A stretch of DNA of 64,000 nt from Psychromonas sp030397575 (lineage in GTDB: Bacteria > Pseudomonadota > Gammaproteobacteria > Enterobacterales > Psychromonadaceae). Where the stretch lies: NCBI RefSeq assembly GCF_046250175.1, contig NZ_CP176468.1; one strand, written 5' to 3'. The position numbers were made by a program, and so were the translations under genes. Position 1 is the first letter of the stretch; each line of letters opens with the position of its first letter. Under the pieces are notes generated by a model, which saw nothing but the letters and a program-made list of their open reading frames with translations, made no database searches and was not told the DNA's origin. Of the stretch, positions 8,452 to 18,257 are shown in pieces.

Positions 8452-9492
8452 TTAATATTTAGCTTTTCCGATAACATCAATAATATCTTCCACGTTAATA
8501 TCTTGCATAATGTGCTCTCCTTTTGCCCTTGCACTCCAAGCTAACTCCGAGAGCGGTTTATTATGCTGTAATTCAACATGCTTTTCATACACGCTGACCA
8601 CATTATCTTGGCTCAAATATGGGCCTGTTCTGAGCGGGTTACTGTGACCATATAAACCAATAACAGTAGTACCTTGTGTGGTTGCTATATGGGCTGGGCC
8701 TGAATCTGGCGCTAGTACAATTTGTGCTTGCTTTAATGTTGCCGTGAGTTGCTTTAATGACGTTTTACCAATTAAATTGATCGCTGATTGTTGCATTAAA
8801 TTTTGTATATTATTGCCCAATGTTATTTCTCTCGGGGCAGGGGAACCACATAACACAACCTCAAAACCTTTTTCTGCGGCATAGTCTGCAATGGCTGCAT
8901 AACGGTCTGTTAACCAATTACGCTCATCTTTACTTGCAGCAGGGCTAATCACAAAGAGTGGTTTACCTGATGGGCTAATGCTCTGTGCGAAGTGGATATC
9001 TGACTCGCTTAATGGGATATGCCATGTCGGTGTGGTTTTATCAATACCAAGGTAATAAGCGAATTCAAAAAAGCTTTCTAACACATGTTGGGAGGCTGTA
9101 TCTGGTACTTTTTTATTGGTGAACAGCCATTGTCCCTCTTTAGCGCGTTTGCGGTTAAACCCTATTTTATATTTTGCTTTAATGCCGATAGTTAATGCAC
9201 TAGCCCTTAATGCCAGTTGCATATGTAACAAAGCATCAAACCTTCTATCAGAGAGTTGTTTCCATATCGCTCTCATGCCTTTAAAACCCGTTTTTTTATC
9301 AAAAATAATAACTTCAACATTCGGTAGGTCATGTAATAACTGCGCTTCAATTTTCCCCATGATCCAAGTTATTTTAGTCGAAGGCCATTGCTTTTGAATA
9401 GCCTGTACCATGGCGACTGCGTGACAAACATCACCGATAGCAGATAGACGCAATAGGCAGATAGATTTTGGTGCAGTTGTAAATAGAGGCAT
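8452..9492 (-). CDS. opsX: OpsX-like lipopolysaccharide heptosyltransferase I (GT9)
   Basis: The 346-residue GT9 protein opens PLFTTAPKSICLLRLSAIGD, very like Haemophilus OpsX as I recall it, and has the GT9 donor-site segment VLAPDSGPAHIATTQGT followed by VIGLYG. OpsX adds the first heptose to Kdo-phosphate-lipid A at the cytoplasmic face. The divergent neighbour is kdkA, which makes that phosphorylated acceptor, as in Haemophilus. If the first ATG of the kdkA frame were used the two genes would overlap; using 9530 leaves a 37-base shared promoter region. Assignment as heptosyltransferase I rather than another GT9 is inference from similarity and context. Confidence 0.82.
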   Translation of the reverse strand: MPLFTTAPKSICLLRLSAIGDVCHAVAMVQAIQKQWPSTKITWIMGKIEAQLLHDLPNVEVIIFDKKTGFKGMRAIWKQLSDRRFDALLHMQLALRASALTIGIKAKYKIGFNRKRAKEGQWLFTNKKVPDTASQHVLESFFEFAYYLGIDKTTPTWHIPLSESDIHFAQSISPSGKPLFVISPAASKDERNWLTDRYAAIADYAAEKGFEVVLCGSPAPREITLGNNIQNLMQQSAINLIGKTSLKQLTATLKQAQIVLAPDSGPAHIATTQGTTVIGLYGHSNPLRTGPYLSQDNVVSVYEKHVELQHNKPLSELAWSARAKGEHIMQDINVEDIIDVIGKAKY

Positions 9493-9529
9493 GTTAATAT
9501 CTTTTCTTTTCGGTAAATGGAATCACATC

Positions 9530-10234
9530 ATGTTAAAAACGTTTGAACAAAATAACTGTTATATCATGTTTGATGATAGCTTAATTAGCGATGATATAGA
9601 ACGTTGTTTTGATCCTCAATACTGGGAGCAACTTAATAAAGTAACTGGTAGTGCGACAGGTCGAGGGACAACATGGTTTGTGCAGTTAGACGCCATACAA
9701 GGGGCGCTACGTCATTATCGACGTGGAGGGTTATTTGGCAAAATTATTTCTGATCATTATGTATTTAATGGCTGGGAGGTGGCACGTTCCATTGCTGAGT
9801 TTAATCTATTACAAAAGCTTAATAGCCTCGATGTAAATGTACCTCGCCCAATCGCAGCTCGAGCTATAAAGCATGGTTTTTTTTATCAAGCAGATTTGTT
9901 ATCAGAAAAAATACCCGATGCGCAGGATTTGGTGGATATCTTACAACAACGTAAATTAAACGAAGCTGAATACCATGCGATAGCAATACAGATTAAAAAA
10001 ATGCATCAAGCGCAGGTTAATCACACGGATTTAAACATTCACAATATCTTGCTGGATAAACAAGGCAAAGCATGGATCATTGATTTTGATAAATGTTATG
10101 AACAAACAGGGAGCGAATGGAAAGAAGGAAACTTAAAACGCCTATTACGTTCTTTTAATAAAGAGCTCAATAAGCGTCAAATTAAATGGGAGATGCAAGA
10201 TTGGGAGTGTTTATCTAAGGCTTATCATCAATAA
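9530..10234 (+). CDS. kdkA: 3-deoxy-D-manno-octulosonic acid (Kdo) kinase
   Basis: The 234-residue protein matches KdkA: GSATGRGTTWF, ALRHYRRGGLFGK, the kinase catalytic loop HTDLNIHNILL (Asp and Asn) and the metal site IIDFDKCYE, ending AYHQ as in the Haemophilus enzyme. It phosphorylates Kdo of Kdo-lipid IVA using ATP. The frame is open from 9491, but the family N-terminus (MLKTFEQNN) corresponds to ATG 9530, which also avoids overlapping the divergent gene. The 3' end overlaps the convergent waaA by 20 bases. A single phosphorylated Kdo in the core is the expected outcome. Confidence 0.93.
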   Translation: MLKTFEQNNCYIMFDDSLISDDIERCFDPQYWEQLNKVTGSATGRGTTWFVQLDAIQGALRHYRRGGLFGKIISDHYVFNGWEVARSIAEFNLLQKLNSLDVNVPRPIAARAIKHGFFYQADLLSEKIPDAQDLVDILQQRKLNEAEYHAIAIQIKKMHQAQVNHTDLNIHNILLDKQGKAWIIDFDKCYEQTGSEWKEGNLKRLLRSFNKELNKRQIKWEMQDWECLSKAYHQ

Positions 10235-11501
10235 TACTTAGTATCGCTTTACTGGTTTTAAGTAGAGCACCTTGATTCCTTTCAACAAAAGCTAATGCCT
10301 GTTTCCCTTGTTCATTTTGTATTTGTTCGTTTGCGAATAAATGCTTTATTGCATTAGCGATCTCTTTTGCATCTTGGCAAATAGTACAAGCGCCTAATAT
10401 CGTTAGCTGCTCTGTTATCTCTTTAAAATTAAAATAACTGGGCCCATTCAAAATAGGTTTTTTGAGTGCTGCAGCTTCAAGTAGATTATGCCCGCCGACC
10501 TTATCACCAATTAAGCTTCCGGCAATGAAACAAACATCTGATGCGCCCAGTAAAACCATCATCTCACCCATGGTGTCACCAAGGTAAACTTGAGTTTGTT
10601 CTGTTATGTTGTGTTGGCTGCTTCTTGATATTACCGATAACTTATTTTTGGTAACGAGTTCTTGTACTGAGCTAAAGCGCTCTGGGTGACGCGGCACGAT
10701 AATTAATAATGCCTCTGGTATGCTCGTTAATACTTGTTGATGAGCTGCAATAACCTGTTCATCTTCACCTTTATGTGTGCTCGCCGCAATCCATACAGGT
10801 CGCGCATTACCCAAAGCTGCTCTTAACTTCTTTGCTTCGTCTAATTGTGTTGGCGTTACTTTGATATCGAATTTAATAGAACCTGTCACTTGAGTTTGCT
10901 GCGGAGAAAGACCAAGGTTAATAAAACGTTGTGCATCATGTTGAGTTTGCGCTAAGACAAAATCAATATTTCTCAATAATAGATTAAAGATGAAGGGAAA
11001 CTTCTTATAACGTGTGGCAGATCTTTCAGATAATCTGGCATTAATAATTGTTACCGCTATGTTCATTTTTTGGCAGTAATGTAATGTGTTAGGCCAAAGC
11101 TCAGTTTCCATAATAAATAATGCTTTAGGTTGCATGCGATTAATAAAGCTTTTAATAGCAAAAGGAAAGTCTAAAGGCATGTAACGGTGTTCGACTAAAT
11201 CCCCTAACTTTTTCACTTCATTTGCACCTGTGCTGGTGGTCGTGGTTAAGAGAATATTAAGTGAAGGTGTTTGTTTTTTGAGTTCTTTAATTAAAGGGGT
11301 GATAGCGACGACTTCACCAACAGAGACTGCATGAACCCATATTGGATTGTTAAATGTTTTATTAATTGGCGGAGTGATACCAAAGTGCTCTTTCCAGCGT
11401 TTTCCAAATTTAGGTTTGTTTGGTTTTGACTTATACAAGCCAATTAAAAAAATTGGCGCTACTAATATTAATAAAAGGCGGTAAATTAAACGTAAAAGCA
11501 T
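10215..11501 (-). CDS. waaA: Kdo transferase WaaA
   Basis: This 428-residue GT30 enzyme has an N-terminal membrane anchor (LIYRLLLILVAPIFLIGLY), the catalytic segment VHAVSVGEVVA with the active-site Glu, MPLDFPFAI, METELWPN and the donor-binding GGHNLLEAA near the C-terminus. It transfers Kdo from CMP-Kdo to lipid IVA on the inner leaflet. With a Kdo kinase next door a monofunctional (one-Kdo) enzyme is likely, as in Haemophilus, but this is inference. Convergent with kdkA (20-base overlap) and divergent from the CDP-glycerol transferase-like gene. Confidence 0.96.
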   Translation of the reverse strand: MLLRLIYRLLLILVAPIFLIGLYKSKPNKPKFGKRWKEHFGITPPINKTFNNPIWVHAVSVGEVVAITPLIKELKKQTPSLNILLTTTTSTGANEVKKLGDLVEHRYMPLDFPFAIKSFINRMQPKALFIMETELWPNTLHYCQKMNIAVTIINARLSERSATRYKKFPFIFNLLLRNIDFVLAQTQHDAQRFINLGLSPQQTQVTGSIKFDIKVTPTQLDEAKKLRAALGNARPVWIAASTHKGEDEQVIAAHQQVLTSIPEALLIIVPRHPERFSSVQELVTKNKLSVISRSSQHNITEQTQVYLGDTMGEMMVLLGASDVCFIAGSLIGDKVGGHNLLEAAALKKPILNGPSYFNFKEITEQLTILGACTICQDAKEIANAIKHLFANEQIQNEQGKQALAFVERNQGALLKTSKAILSIIDDKP

Positions 11502-11584
11502 ATTATCAATTATTCGCTGTTTGCTAAAAAGATGTAGTGTACACTACTATTATTTATTTTTAGTTCAAATTGTAGGGTAAATCA

Positions 11585-12634
11585 ATGCAGGTATCACCAT
11601 CAAATACAGAAAGAAAGTCGTTAAAATTTCTTTTTTATGTTGAGCAAAATTATGCCTTCGATATTCTTCGCCCAATACAGATTGAAGCTATTAATCAAGG
11701 TTACCAAGTAAAATGGCTAATTGTCGGAAATGACGCTTCTACTCAATATTTGCGAGATGATGAGCAAATGCTAGCCTCCATTGACGATGCCATTGCTTTT
11801 AAATCTGATGCTGTTTTTGTTCCTGGCAATCATGTACCCCGTTTTATACCTGGCATTAAAGTACAAGTTTTTCATGGTTTAAACCAAAGTAAACGCGGTA
11901 ACGTTTATCCTGAGAGAGGCTTGTTTGATCTTTATTGCACTGAAGGGCCGCAACGAACTGGTATGTTATTGGAAGCAATTAAAGATAAAGCTCATTGTAA
12001 AGTAGTTGAAACCGGCTGGGTAAAGTTAGATGCTTTATTTAGATACCAATCTAAAGAGACTTTTTCACGTCCACAAATTTTATTTTCATCGACTTTTTCA
12101 ACTTCATTATCCTGCGCTGAACTTGTGTATGATGAAATTAAGAGACTAAGTAAAGATAGCCAGTGGCAATGGTTAGTGACATTACATCCTAAAATGGCCA
12201 AACAGACAGTACAAAAGTATAAAGATTTACAGGGTGAGAATTTAGTTTTTTTTGGTAATGATCAAGTGATTGAGGCTTTGCACCGAGCAGATTTAATGAT
12301 TTGTGATAATTCCTCTATCTTTCAAGAATTTTTACTACTAAATAAACCTGTTATTACTGTTAATAATAGGTCTCCGTTGGATTGCTTTATTAATATTACC
12401 GAAGCTGCCGAACTAAAGGGAGCAATTCAGCAAGCTTTGTCTCCTTCTTCTGCTTTAATAGAGCAAATTAAGGCATATGGTCCAGCTATCACTCCTTTTC
12501 TTGATGGTAACTCATCTAGTCGAATTTTATCTGCAGTTGAAGAGATGATTGAAAATGATTGGCAAGACACAAAGCCGCGTAATTTTATCCAAAATATTAA
12601 AATGCGCAAAAAGTTAAAGTATTGGAAACATTAA
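11585..12634 (+). CDS. CDP-glycerol glycerophosphotransferase-like protein
   Basis: The 349-residue protein resembles the TagB/TagF (Glyphos_transf) fold: VQVFHGLNQSKRG with the conserved HG, a DLYCTEGP segment, GWVKLDAL, LVTLHPKMA and the C-terminal MICDNSSIFQEFLLLNKPVI with the D-x-SS motif. Family members transfer glycerol-phosphate or related units from CDP-alcohols to glycans. It lies between waaA and a GT4 gene, so an LPS core or O-chain substituent is a reasonable guess; no CDP-glycerol synthesis gene is seen in the window. Confidence 0.75.
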   Translation: MQVSPSNTERKSLKFLFYVEQNYAFDILRPIQIEAINQGYQVKWLIVGNDASTQYLRDDEQMLASIDDAIAFKSDAVFVPGNHVPRFIPGIKVQVFHGLNQSKRGNVYPERGLFDLYCTEGPQRTGMLLEAIKDKAHCKVVETGWVKLDALFRYQSKETFSRPQILFSSTFSTSLSCAELVYDEIKRLSKDSQWQWLVTLHPKMAKQTVQKYKDLQGENLVFFGNDQVIEALHRADLMICDNSSIFQEFLLLNKPVITVNNRSPLDCFINITEAAELKGAIQQALSPSSALIEQIKAYGPAITPFLDGNSSSRILSAVEEMIENDWQDTKPRNFIQNIKMRKKLKYWKH

Positions 12635-12886
12635 ATTATTTATTTGCTTAATAAATCGGTTTTATTTATCTCATTTGATTGGTGTTAAGGGATAAGATAC
12701 TCTACACATCATATACTTATTGTTTATAGCTTTTGATAACTAATCATTAAAGTAGAAAAATAGATAACTATTTTCCTTAGATTAATTAACATTAATCAAC
12801 AATCTTTTACTCGTATTCTTTTGAGGTTGAAAGTTCCTTTTAGGAGTCGGCCTTCATTTTATCAATTTTTTGGATTTAGAATTACC

Positions 12887-13987
12887 ATGATCAATGTTTT
12901 AGTGGTGACACACCATGCTCGTGAAAATATTAACCCTATACGTCCTGAGGCATCTCAAATAATAGGACTACATAAAACAGGGAAAGTGAGAGTAACGGCT
13001 TTATGCAACCCAAATTCGCCACTTATTGCGTTGTTTGAGTCGAATGGAATAGAAGTGTTCACTGATAAGCTAAATAAAAAATTCTCATTATCTAGCATCA
13101 AAAAAATTAAACAGTTGATTAAACAGCATGATATTAAAATTCTCCATCTGTTTAATAATATAGCTTGTTGTAATGGCGCAATGGCGGCTATCGGTACTGA
13201 TGTAAAAGCAATTGCTTACAGAGGGCAGACTGGCAATATGAGTCGACTTGATCCTGCTAGTTATTTAACTTTACTTCACCCGCGTTTAGATAAAATTATC
13301 TGTGTTGCAAAGGCTGTTGAGTTAGAGCTAAAAACTCACCTTGGCCGACATAAAGATAAAGCCGTGACTGTCTATAAAGGTCACGATAGTAGCTGGTATC
13401 AAAATCCAAAAGCTGATTTATCTGATTTAAAATTAGCAGATGATAGCTTTATTATTTCATTAGTTGCTAATTTAAGACCGCGTAAAGGCTTACCTGTTTT
13501 GATGGAAGCATTATCTTTATTGCCTAAGGATACAAACCTTGACGTTTTATTAGTAGGGGCTGATCCTTCATCACCAAAAATCCAGGCTTTGATTGAATCA
13601 AGTGGCCGTGTTGGTCGAGTACATGCGTTAGGTTATCGAACTGATGCGCCAGAAGTCGCTGCTGCTTCTGATTTAACTGTATTACCAACAACCAAACGAG
13701 AAGGCTTATGTCGTGCTGTATTAGAAGCTAACTCCTATGGTATCCCTGCCATTGTATCTGATACAGGCGGTAATGCCGAGTTAGTGAAAAATGGTCATTC
13801 AGGCATTGTTGTTCCGCCATCTAAACCTCAAGAATTAGCTGATGCCATTATGAAGTTATATAATGATAGGGCGTTATGTGCACTTTACGGTAAAAATGCC
13901 AAAGAAAGAGCGGTGAATAAATTTAATGTTGAGCAAGGGGTGGAAGCAACGCTTGATGTTTATCAAAAGGTACTGCTAAAAAATTAA
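12887..13987 (+). CDS. GT4-family glycosyltransferase
   Basis: The 366-residue GT-B enzyme begins MINVLVVTHHARENINP and has SLVANLRPRKGLPVLMEAL (about residues 204-222) and the EGLCRAVLEANSYGIPAIVS acceptor/donor segment with the E-x7-E motif, then DTGGNAELV. The frame is open from a TTG at 12821, but the natural N-terminal strand starts at ATG 12887, which I prefer. Separated from the preceding gene by about 250 bases, so it may have its own promoter. Probably an LPS core or surface glycan enzyme; sugar specificity is unknown. Confidence 0.85.
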   Translation: MINVLVVTHHARENINPIRPEASQIIGLHKTGKVRVTALCNPNSPLIALFESNGIEVFTDKLNKKFSLSSIKKIKQLIKQHDIKILHLFNNIACCNGAMAAIGTDVKAIAYRGQTGNMSRLDPASYLTLLHPRLDKIICVAKAVELELKTHLGRHKDKAVTVYKGHDSSWYQNPKADLSDLKLADDSFIISLVANLRPRKGLPVLMEALSLLPKDTNLDVLLVGADPSSPKIQALIESSGRVGRVHALGYRTDAPEVAAASDLTVLPTTKREGLCRAVLEANSYGIPAIVSDTGGNAELVKNGHSGIVVPPSKPQELADAIMKLYNDRALCALYGKNAKERAVNKFNVEQGVEATLDVYQKVLLKN

Positions 13988-13996
13988 CAATCTTTA

Positions 13997-14042
13997 TTTC
14001 AGTATCGCTCGCCTAATTTATGCTAAGCGAAGGATACTGAAA
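13997..14042. terminator. Convergent hairpin between GT4 and GT2 genes
   Basis: TTTCAGTATC (13997-14006) pairs with GATACTGAAA (14033-14042); an inner TCGC/GCGA pairing extends the stem. It sits between the convergent genes and can serve both directions. Confidence 0.65.
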
Positions 14043-14056
14043 ACAGGTCCGGTATA

Positions 14057-14896
14057 TTAGTTAAAATCTAATTTTTTGTATCTTGGTTTTAGAAATACAG
14101 TTTTACGAATAAAGCGTTGAGCCCATTTTTTATCACTGCAACCGAAATCATGCGGACCTCTTCTGTTATAGTCATAAAGTACTCGCGATATGTGATAGCT
14201 TCTACTGCCGGCCATTTCGAGCATTGGTAGTGTAAAGGTTTTATCATCACAACGTCTTACATATTCATATGTTGAAGTAACAATATCTTCATATTGGACT
14301 TTTCTTAGATTTGACCAAGTAATTAATTGACCTCTATGTAAGGCGTTTTTAATGGTTTTTTCGTAGCATTTTCTAGTGATAGTTAAATCTGTTCGATCAA
14401 TTTTATTCCATAGCTTGTATTTGAATGTTTTTAGGTGCGATGCTCTCCACTTACAAAATCTAAATAAATTAAAGTAAGCGGCGATTTTGGGATAAGGTTT
14501 ACAGTTTTTATCCTTAACTCCATCTGACTGGTATGAGCCATAAGTCATTAAACACTGCTGCTTTGTGTATACTTCTTTTAGATAGCTTAGTACATCTACA
14601 GAAGATAGTTTGTCATCACCATCGACCAGTACTATCACATCTTCATCTTCTGGATTAGCGGCTTTTATACAAGTACAGATATTACCCATAGAAAACAGTT
14701 TATTTTGGTGTTTAATAAGGTGGAATCGTTCGTCATCTTTTATATTTTCTTCAATAACTTCACAACTATTATCAGTAGAAAGGTCATCTCCAAAATAAAC
14801 CTCGAAATTTGTATAGTCTTGTTGCTTAAGTATCTCTATGTTAGCTTTTAGTTCATCAGCCATATTATAGACTGCACTTATTATTATAAATTTCAT
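14057..14896 (-). CDS. GT2-family glycosyltransferase
   Basis: The 279-residue protein has the classical GT2 N-terminus FIIISAVYNMADELKANIEI, FGDDLSTDNSCEVIEENI and the DxD-type VLVDGDDKLSS (about residues 90-100). The C-terminal third is basic (RFIRKTVFLKPRYKK). It is convergent with the GT4 gene and closes the polysaccharide region. Likely transfers one sugar in LPS core or O-chain assembly; donor and acceptor unknown. Confidence 0.82.
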   Translation of the reverse strand: MKFIIISAVYNMADELKANIEILKQQDYTNFEVYFGDDLSTDNSCEVIEENIKDDERFHLIKHQNKLFSMGNICTCIKAANPEDEDVIVLVDGDDKLSSVDVLSYLKEVYTKQQCLMTYGSYQSDGVKDKNCKPYPKIAAYFNLFRFCKWRASHLKTFKYKLWNKIDRTDLTITRKCYEKTIKNALHRGQLITWSNLRKVQYEDIVTSTYEYVRRCDDKTFTLPMLEMAGSRSYHISRVLYDYNRRGPHDFGCSDKKWAQRFIRKTVFLKPRYKKLDFN

Positions 14897-15290
14897 TAAA
14901 GAGGTACCTGTAAATTAAACTGTATTCGTATCCATGTTTGATATTGAAGTACTAATATCAAAATATCGTCCATTATTGTATGTTTACTTAAGAACTCGAA
15001 AGTTTCAGTAATATTATAGTCAACATATTGTATGTTATTTATTAAACTTCGAAAATGATACCTTCTCTGGATTAGTGTTTATTTTTATCCATTATGTAGC
15101 AATTCTTTGTCGTTGCCTTTATGTTATTGTTTATTATAGTTGATAGAGACTGTTTTGTAATAACAATGATATCTTTTTGTATTAACCGTCACCTTGTAAT
15201 AACATAAAAATCCTTGCTATATGTTTTTATACGATAAAATAATTGCTTATCTTAGCATTGATAAATGTTTAATTAATAAAGGAATAAAAA
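14897..15290. other. Intergenic region between GT2 and glpE
   Basis: About 390 AT-rich bases between divergent genes. TTGCTA and TAAAAT near 15213-15239 could be promoter elements for glpE but spacing is not ideal. AAAGGA before ATG 15291 is a good ribosome site. Nothing else is recognised. Confidence 0.4.
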
Positions 15291-15602
15291 ATGTCCACAT
15301 TTAAGCTAATAGAAATAGCTGAAACCAAACAACGTTTAGAGAATGAAGAGGCTGTTCTTGTGGATACGCGTGATGCTCAGTCTTATGCTGCTGATCATGC
15401 AGAAGGTGCTTTTAATTTAAATAACGAAACACTAAAAGAGTTTTTTGAAAAAGTGCAGTTTAATACACCTGTATTTGTTGTTTGTTACCATGGTAATAGT
15501 AGTAAAGGGGTTGCTCAATATTTAGCCGACCAAGGTTATAAGGATACTTATAGCGTTGAAGGTGGAATGGCCATGTGGCGCGAATTATATCCAATGGTTT
15601 AG
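15291..15602 (+). CDS. glpE: GlpE-type single-domain rhodanese
   Basis: The 103-residue protein is one rhodanese domain, the GlpE size. The active-site cysteine lies in VVCYHGNSSKG (Cys about residue 64), a six-residue loop typical of thiosulfate sulfurtransferases; VDTRDAQSY and the C-terminal SVEGGMAMWRE fit the family. It transfers sulfane sulfur from thiosulfate to a thiophilic acceptor in the cytoplasm; the in vivo role of GlpE is not firmly settled. Probably co-transcribed with the DUF6572 gene 51 bases downstream. Confidence 0.92.
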   Translation: MSTFKLIEIAETKQRLENEEAVLVDTRDAQSYAADHAEGAFNLNNETLKEFFEKVQFNTPVFVVCYHGNSSKGVAQYLADQGYKDTYSVEGGMAMWRELYPMV

Positions 15603-15653
15603 GTTATTAGTCGTATACATCAGCATTAATTAGATAAAAAGTTAGGAATAGTA

Positions 15654-16004
15654 ATGAGCGTAGTTGAAACAGATAGCATTGATGCTATTGGCATGGAAAA
15701 GGAAGCGAAACGTGTATTTTTAAGTATTATTGACCCGTTAGTTTGGGATCACGACGATGTACACCTTTTTACACTACAAGAAAAAATTAATACTTATTTG
15801 TACTTCATTGAGTCTGGCGAACTATTAAAAGCACTACCAGATGCGGAAGGGTTTGATATTGCGATTGAGTTGATTCTTAAGCATATGCCAACGGATCAAG
15901 CCATTACCTTTTTTGATAAAACCACACAAATATTATTAGATCTGGGAATTATTTTTGTTTTTGGTCCAAATAAAAATACTGGATATGCGGAGCAACAAAG
16001 CTAG
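15654..16004 (+). CDS. DUF6572-like conserved protein of unknown function
   Basis: The 116-residue protein lacks signal peptide and membrane segments. It contains the motifs LSIIDPLVWDHDDVHLFTLQEKINTYL and FIESGEL, resembling small DUF6572 proteins with the pattern D-x-L-x-W then LLQEKINAYLxFIESGE. No function is established. It follows glpE closely and is ended by a hairpin terminator, so the two form a likely bicistronic unit. Confidence 0.75.
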   Translation: MSVVETDSIDAIGMEKEAKRVFLSIIDPLVWDHDDVHLFTLQEKINTYLYFIESGELLKALPDAEGFDIAIELILKHMPTDQAITFFDKTTQILLDLGIIFVFGPNKNTGYAEQQS

Positions 16005-16017
16005 TTTAACAGTCTTT

Positions 16018-16044
16018 ATTAAGGGTATTTAATCTACCCTTAAT
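16018..16044 (+). terminator. Terminator of the glpE-DUF6572 unit
   Basis: ATTAAGGGTA / TACCCTTAAT 10-bp inverted repeat with a 7-base loop, followed by TATTTTATTT, 14 bases after the stop codon. Confidence 0.8.
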
Positions 16045-16237
16045 TATTTTATTTCATATTACTTAACCTATACTTTTTGCATTTTCTTTACTATTCCCCA
16101 GTTAAACTTTATTTTCTCCAATTATGTGATCAATTTGTAAATTATCGTTTGCCCCCGTACCACGTATTTGTGATAATCCGCACCAGATATATCCGCACAT
16201 ATTCTTTATTAAATCTAAATGTAATCAGGAGAAACAG

Positions 16238-18226
16238 ATGCCTTCTCGTCAAGAGTTAGCTAATGCCATTCGTGCCCTTAGTATGGATGCAGTACAACAA
16301 GCCAATTCAGGTCACCCTGGCGCACCAATGGGGATGGCTGATATTGCACAAGTGTTATGGACTGACTTCCTAAAGCACAACCCAACGAACCCAGATTGGG
16401 CTGACCGCGATCGCTTTATTCTCTCTAATGGTCATGGTTCAATGCTTATCTATTCTCTATTGCATTTAACCGGTTATGACCTTTCAATCGAAGACCTTAA
16501 AAACTTCCGTCAACTGCATTCAAAAACACCGGGTCACCCAGAGTATGGTTACGCACCAGGTATTGAAACAACAACAGGTCCACTAGGCCAAGGTATTACC
16601 AATGCAGTGGGCATGGCGATTGCTGAAAAATCTTTAGCGGCACAATTTAACCAAGCAGGCCATGAGATTGTTGACCATAACACATACGCTTTCTTAGGCG
16701 ATGGTTGTTTAATGGAAGGTATCTCGCATGAAGCTTGCTCTTTAGCGGGTACATTAGGCTTAGGCAAACTGATTGCCTTCTGGGATGACAACGGCATCTC
16801 TATCGATGGTGAAGTAGAAGGTTGGTTCACTGATGATACGCCTAAACGTTTTGAGTCTTACGGATGGCAAGTACTGTCAGTAGACGGTCACAATGCAGAA
16901 GAAATTAAAGCGGCGATTATTTCTGCTAAAGCGGAAACCACTAAACCAACGATTATTTGTTGTAAAACGATTATCGGCTTTGGCTCTCCTGCTAAGCAAG
17001 GCACACACGATTGTCACGGTGCTCCATTAGGTCACGATGAAATTGCAGCAACACGCAAAGCATTAGGTTGGGAGCACGGTCCATTTGAAATCCCAGCTGA
17101 CGTTTACGCAGGTTGGGATAACAAAGCACAAGGCCAAGCGGCAGAGCAATCTTGGGATGAGAAATTTGCAGCGTATGCAGCGGCTTACCCAGAGTTAGCA
17201 GCAGAATATAAACGCCGTGTTAATAACGAACTACCTGCTGAGTGGGAAGCGAAGTCTTCAGCTTACATTGCAGACTTACAAGCAAACCAAGCGAATATTG
17301 CAACGCGTAAAGCATCGCAAAACTGTATCGAAGCTTACGGCGCAATGTTACCAGAGTTACTAGGTGGCTCTGCAGATTTAGCACCATCTAACTTAACCAT
17401 GTGGTCTGGTACGAAAGCGATTACTGCAGATGATGCATCAGGTAACTACTTACACTACGGTGTTCGTGAGTTTGCGATGGCCGCTATTATTAACGGTATT
17501 GCGTTACACAAAGGGTTTGTCCCTTACGGTGCGACTTTCTTAATGTTCATGGAATACGCGCGTAACGCACTGCGTATGTCAGCATTGATGAAGCAACGTG
17601 CTATTCAAGTATTTACGCATGACTCAATTGGTTTAGGTGAAGATGGCCCAACACACCAACCAGTAGAGCAAATTGCTAGTTTACGTTTAACACCGAACAT
17701 GAATACATGGCGTCCATGTGACAGTGTTGAATCAGCTGTAGCTTGGAAATTTGCTATTGAATCAGTGGATGCACCAACATCACTTATTTTCAGTCGTCAA
17801 AACCTAAAACCACAAGCGCGTGATGCACAGCAATTAGCTGACGTTGCTAAAGGTGGTTACGTATTATTAGATTCTGAAACACCTGCAGAGATTATCTTAA
17901 TCGCAACAGGCTCAGAAGTTGAATTAGCGATGCAAGCGGCAGCTGAATTAACAGCGCAAGGCAAAGCGGTGCGTGTGGTATCGATTCCTTGTACAGAGCA
18001 ATTTGAACTGCAATCAGCAGAATACAAAGAGTCAGTACTACCAGCGGCAGTGACTAAACGTGTTGCTATCGAAGCGGGTATTGCAGATTACTGGTACAAG
18101 TATGTCGGCTTAAACGGCAAAGTGATTGGTATGACGACCTTTGGTGAGTCTGCACCAGCCGAGCAACTATTCGAAATGTTTGGTTTCACTGTTGCAAATG
18201 TAGTTGAGACAGCTAACGCTTTATAA
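16238..18226 (+). CDS. tkt: Transketolase
   Basis: The 662-residue protein is full length. Thiamine diphosphate binding is shown by GDGCLMEGISHEACSLAG (about residues 153-170), and SGHPGAPMGMADIAQVLW marks the N-terminus; the C-terminal domain has GLGEDGPTHQPVEQIASLR. It moves two-carbon ketol units between pentose, heptulose and triose phosphates in the non-oxidative pentose phosphate pathway. AGGAGA seven bases before the ATG is a strong ribosome site, and codon use looks highly expressed. Transaldolase and the ribose operon are close by on the chromosome. Confidence 0.98.
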   Translation: MPSRQELANAIRALSMDAVQQANSGHPGAPMGMADIAQVLWTDFLKHNPTNPDWADRDRFILSNGHGSMLIYSLLHLTGYDLSIEDLKNFRQLHSKTPGHPEYGYAPGIETTTGPLGQGITNAVGMAIAEKSLAAQFNQAGHEIVDHNTYAFLGDGCLMEGISHEACSLAGTLGLGKLIAFWDDNGISIDGEVEGWFTDDTPKRFESYGWQVLSVDGHNAEEIKAAIISAKAETTKPTIICCKTIIGFGSPAKQGTHDCHGAPLGHDEIAATRKALGWEHGPFEIPADVYAGWDNKAQGQAAEQSWDEKFAAYAAAYPELAAEYKRRVNNELPAEWEAKSSAYIADLQANQANIATRKASQNCIEAYGAMLPELLGGSADLAPSNLTMWSGTKAITADDASGNYLHYGVREFAMAAIINGIALHKGFVPYGATFLMFMEYARNALRMSALMKQRAIQVFTHDSIGLGEDGPTHQPVEQIASLRLTPNMNTWRPCDSVESAVAWKFAIESVDAPTSLIFSRQNLKPQARDAQQLADVAKGGYVLLDSETPAEIILIATGSEVELAMQAAAELTAQGKAVRVVSIPCTEQFELQSAEYKESVLPAAVTKRVAIEAGIADYWYKYVGLNGKVIGMTTFGESAPAEQLFEMFGFTVANVVETANAL

Positions 18227-18257
18227 TTAACCGTTTTTATCTCGGTTTATAAGCGTT

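Noticed and set aside
9491..9529. Upstream extension of kdkA
   Set aside because: The extra 13 residues are not part of the KdkA family and would overlap the divergent heptosyltransferase start.
16077..16259. 60-codon open frame upstream of tkt
   Set aside because: It overlaps the tkt start and its ribosome site, and the translation looks like random AT-rich sequence.
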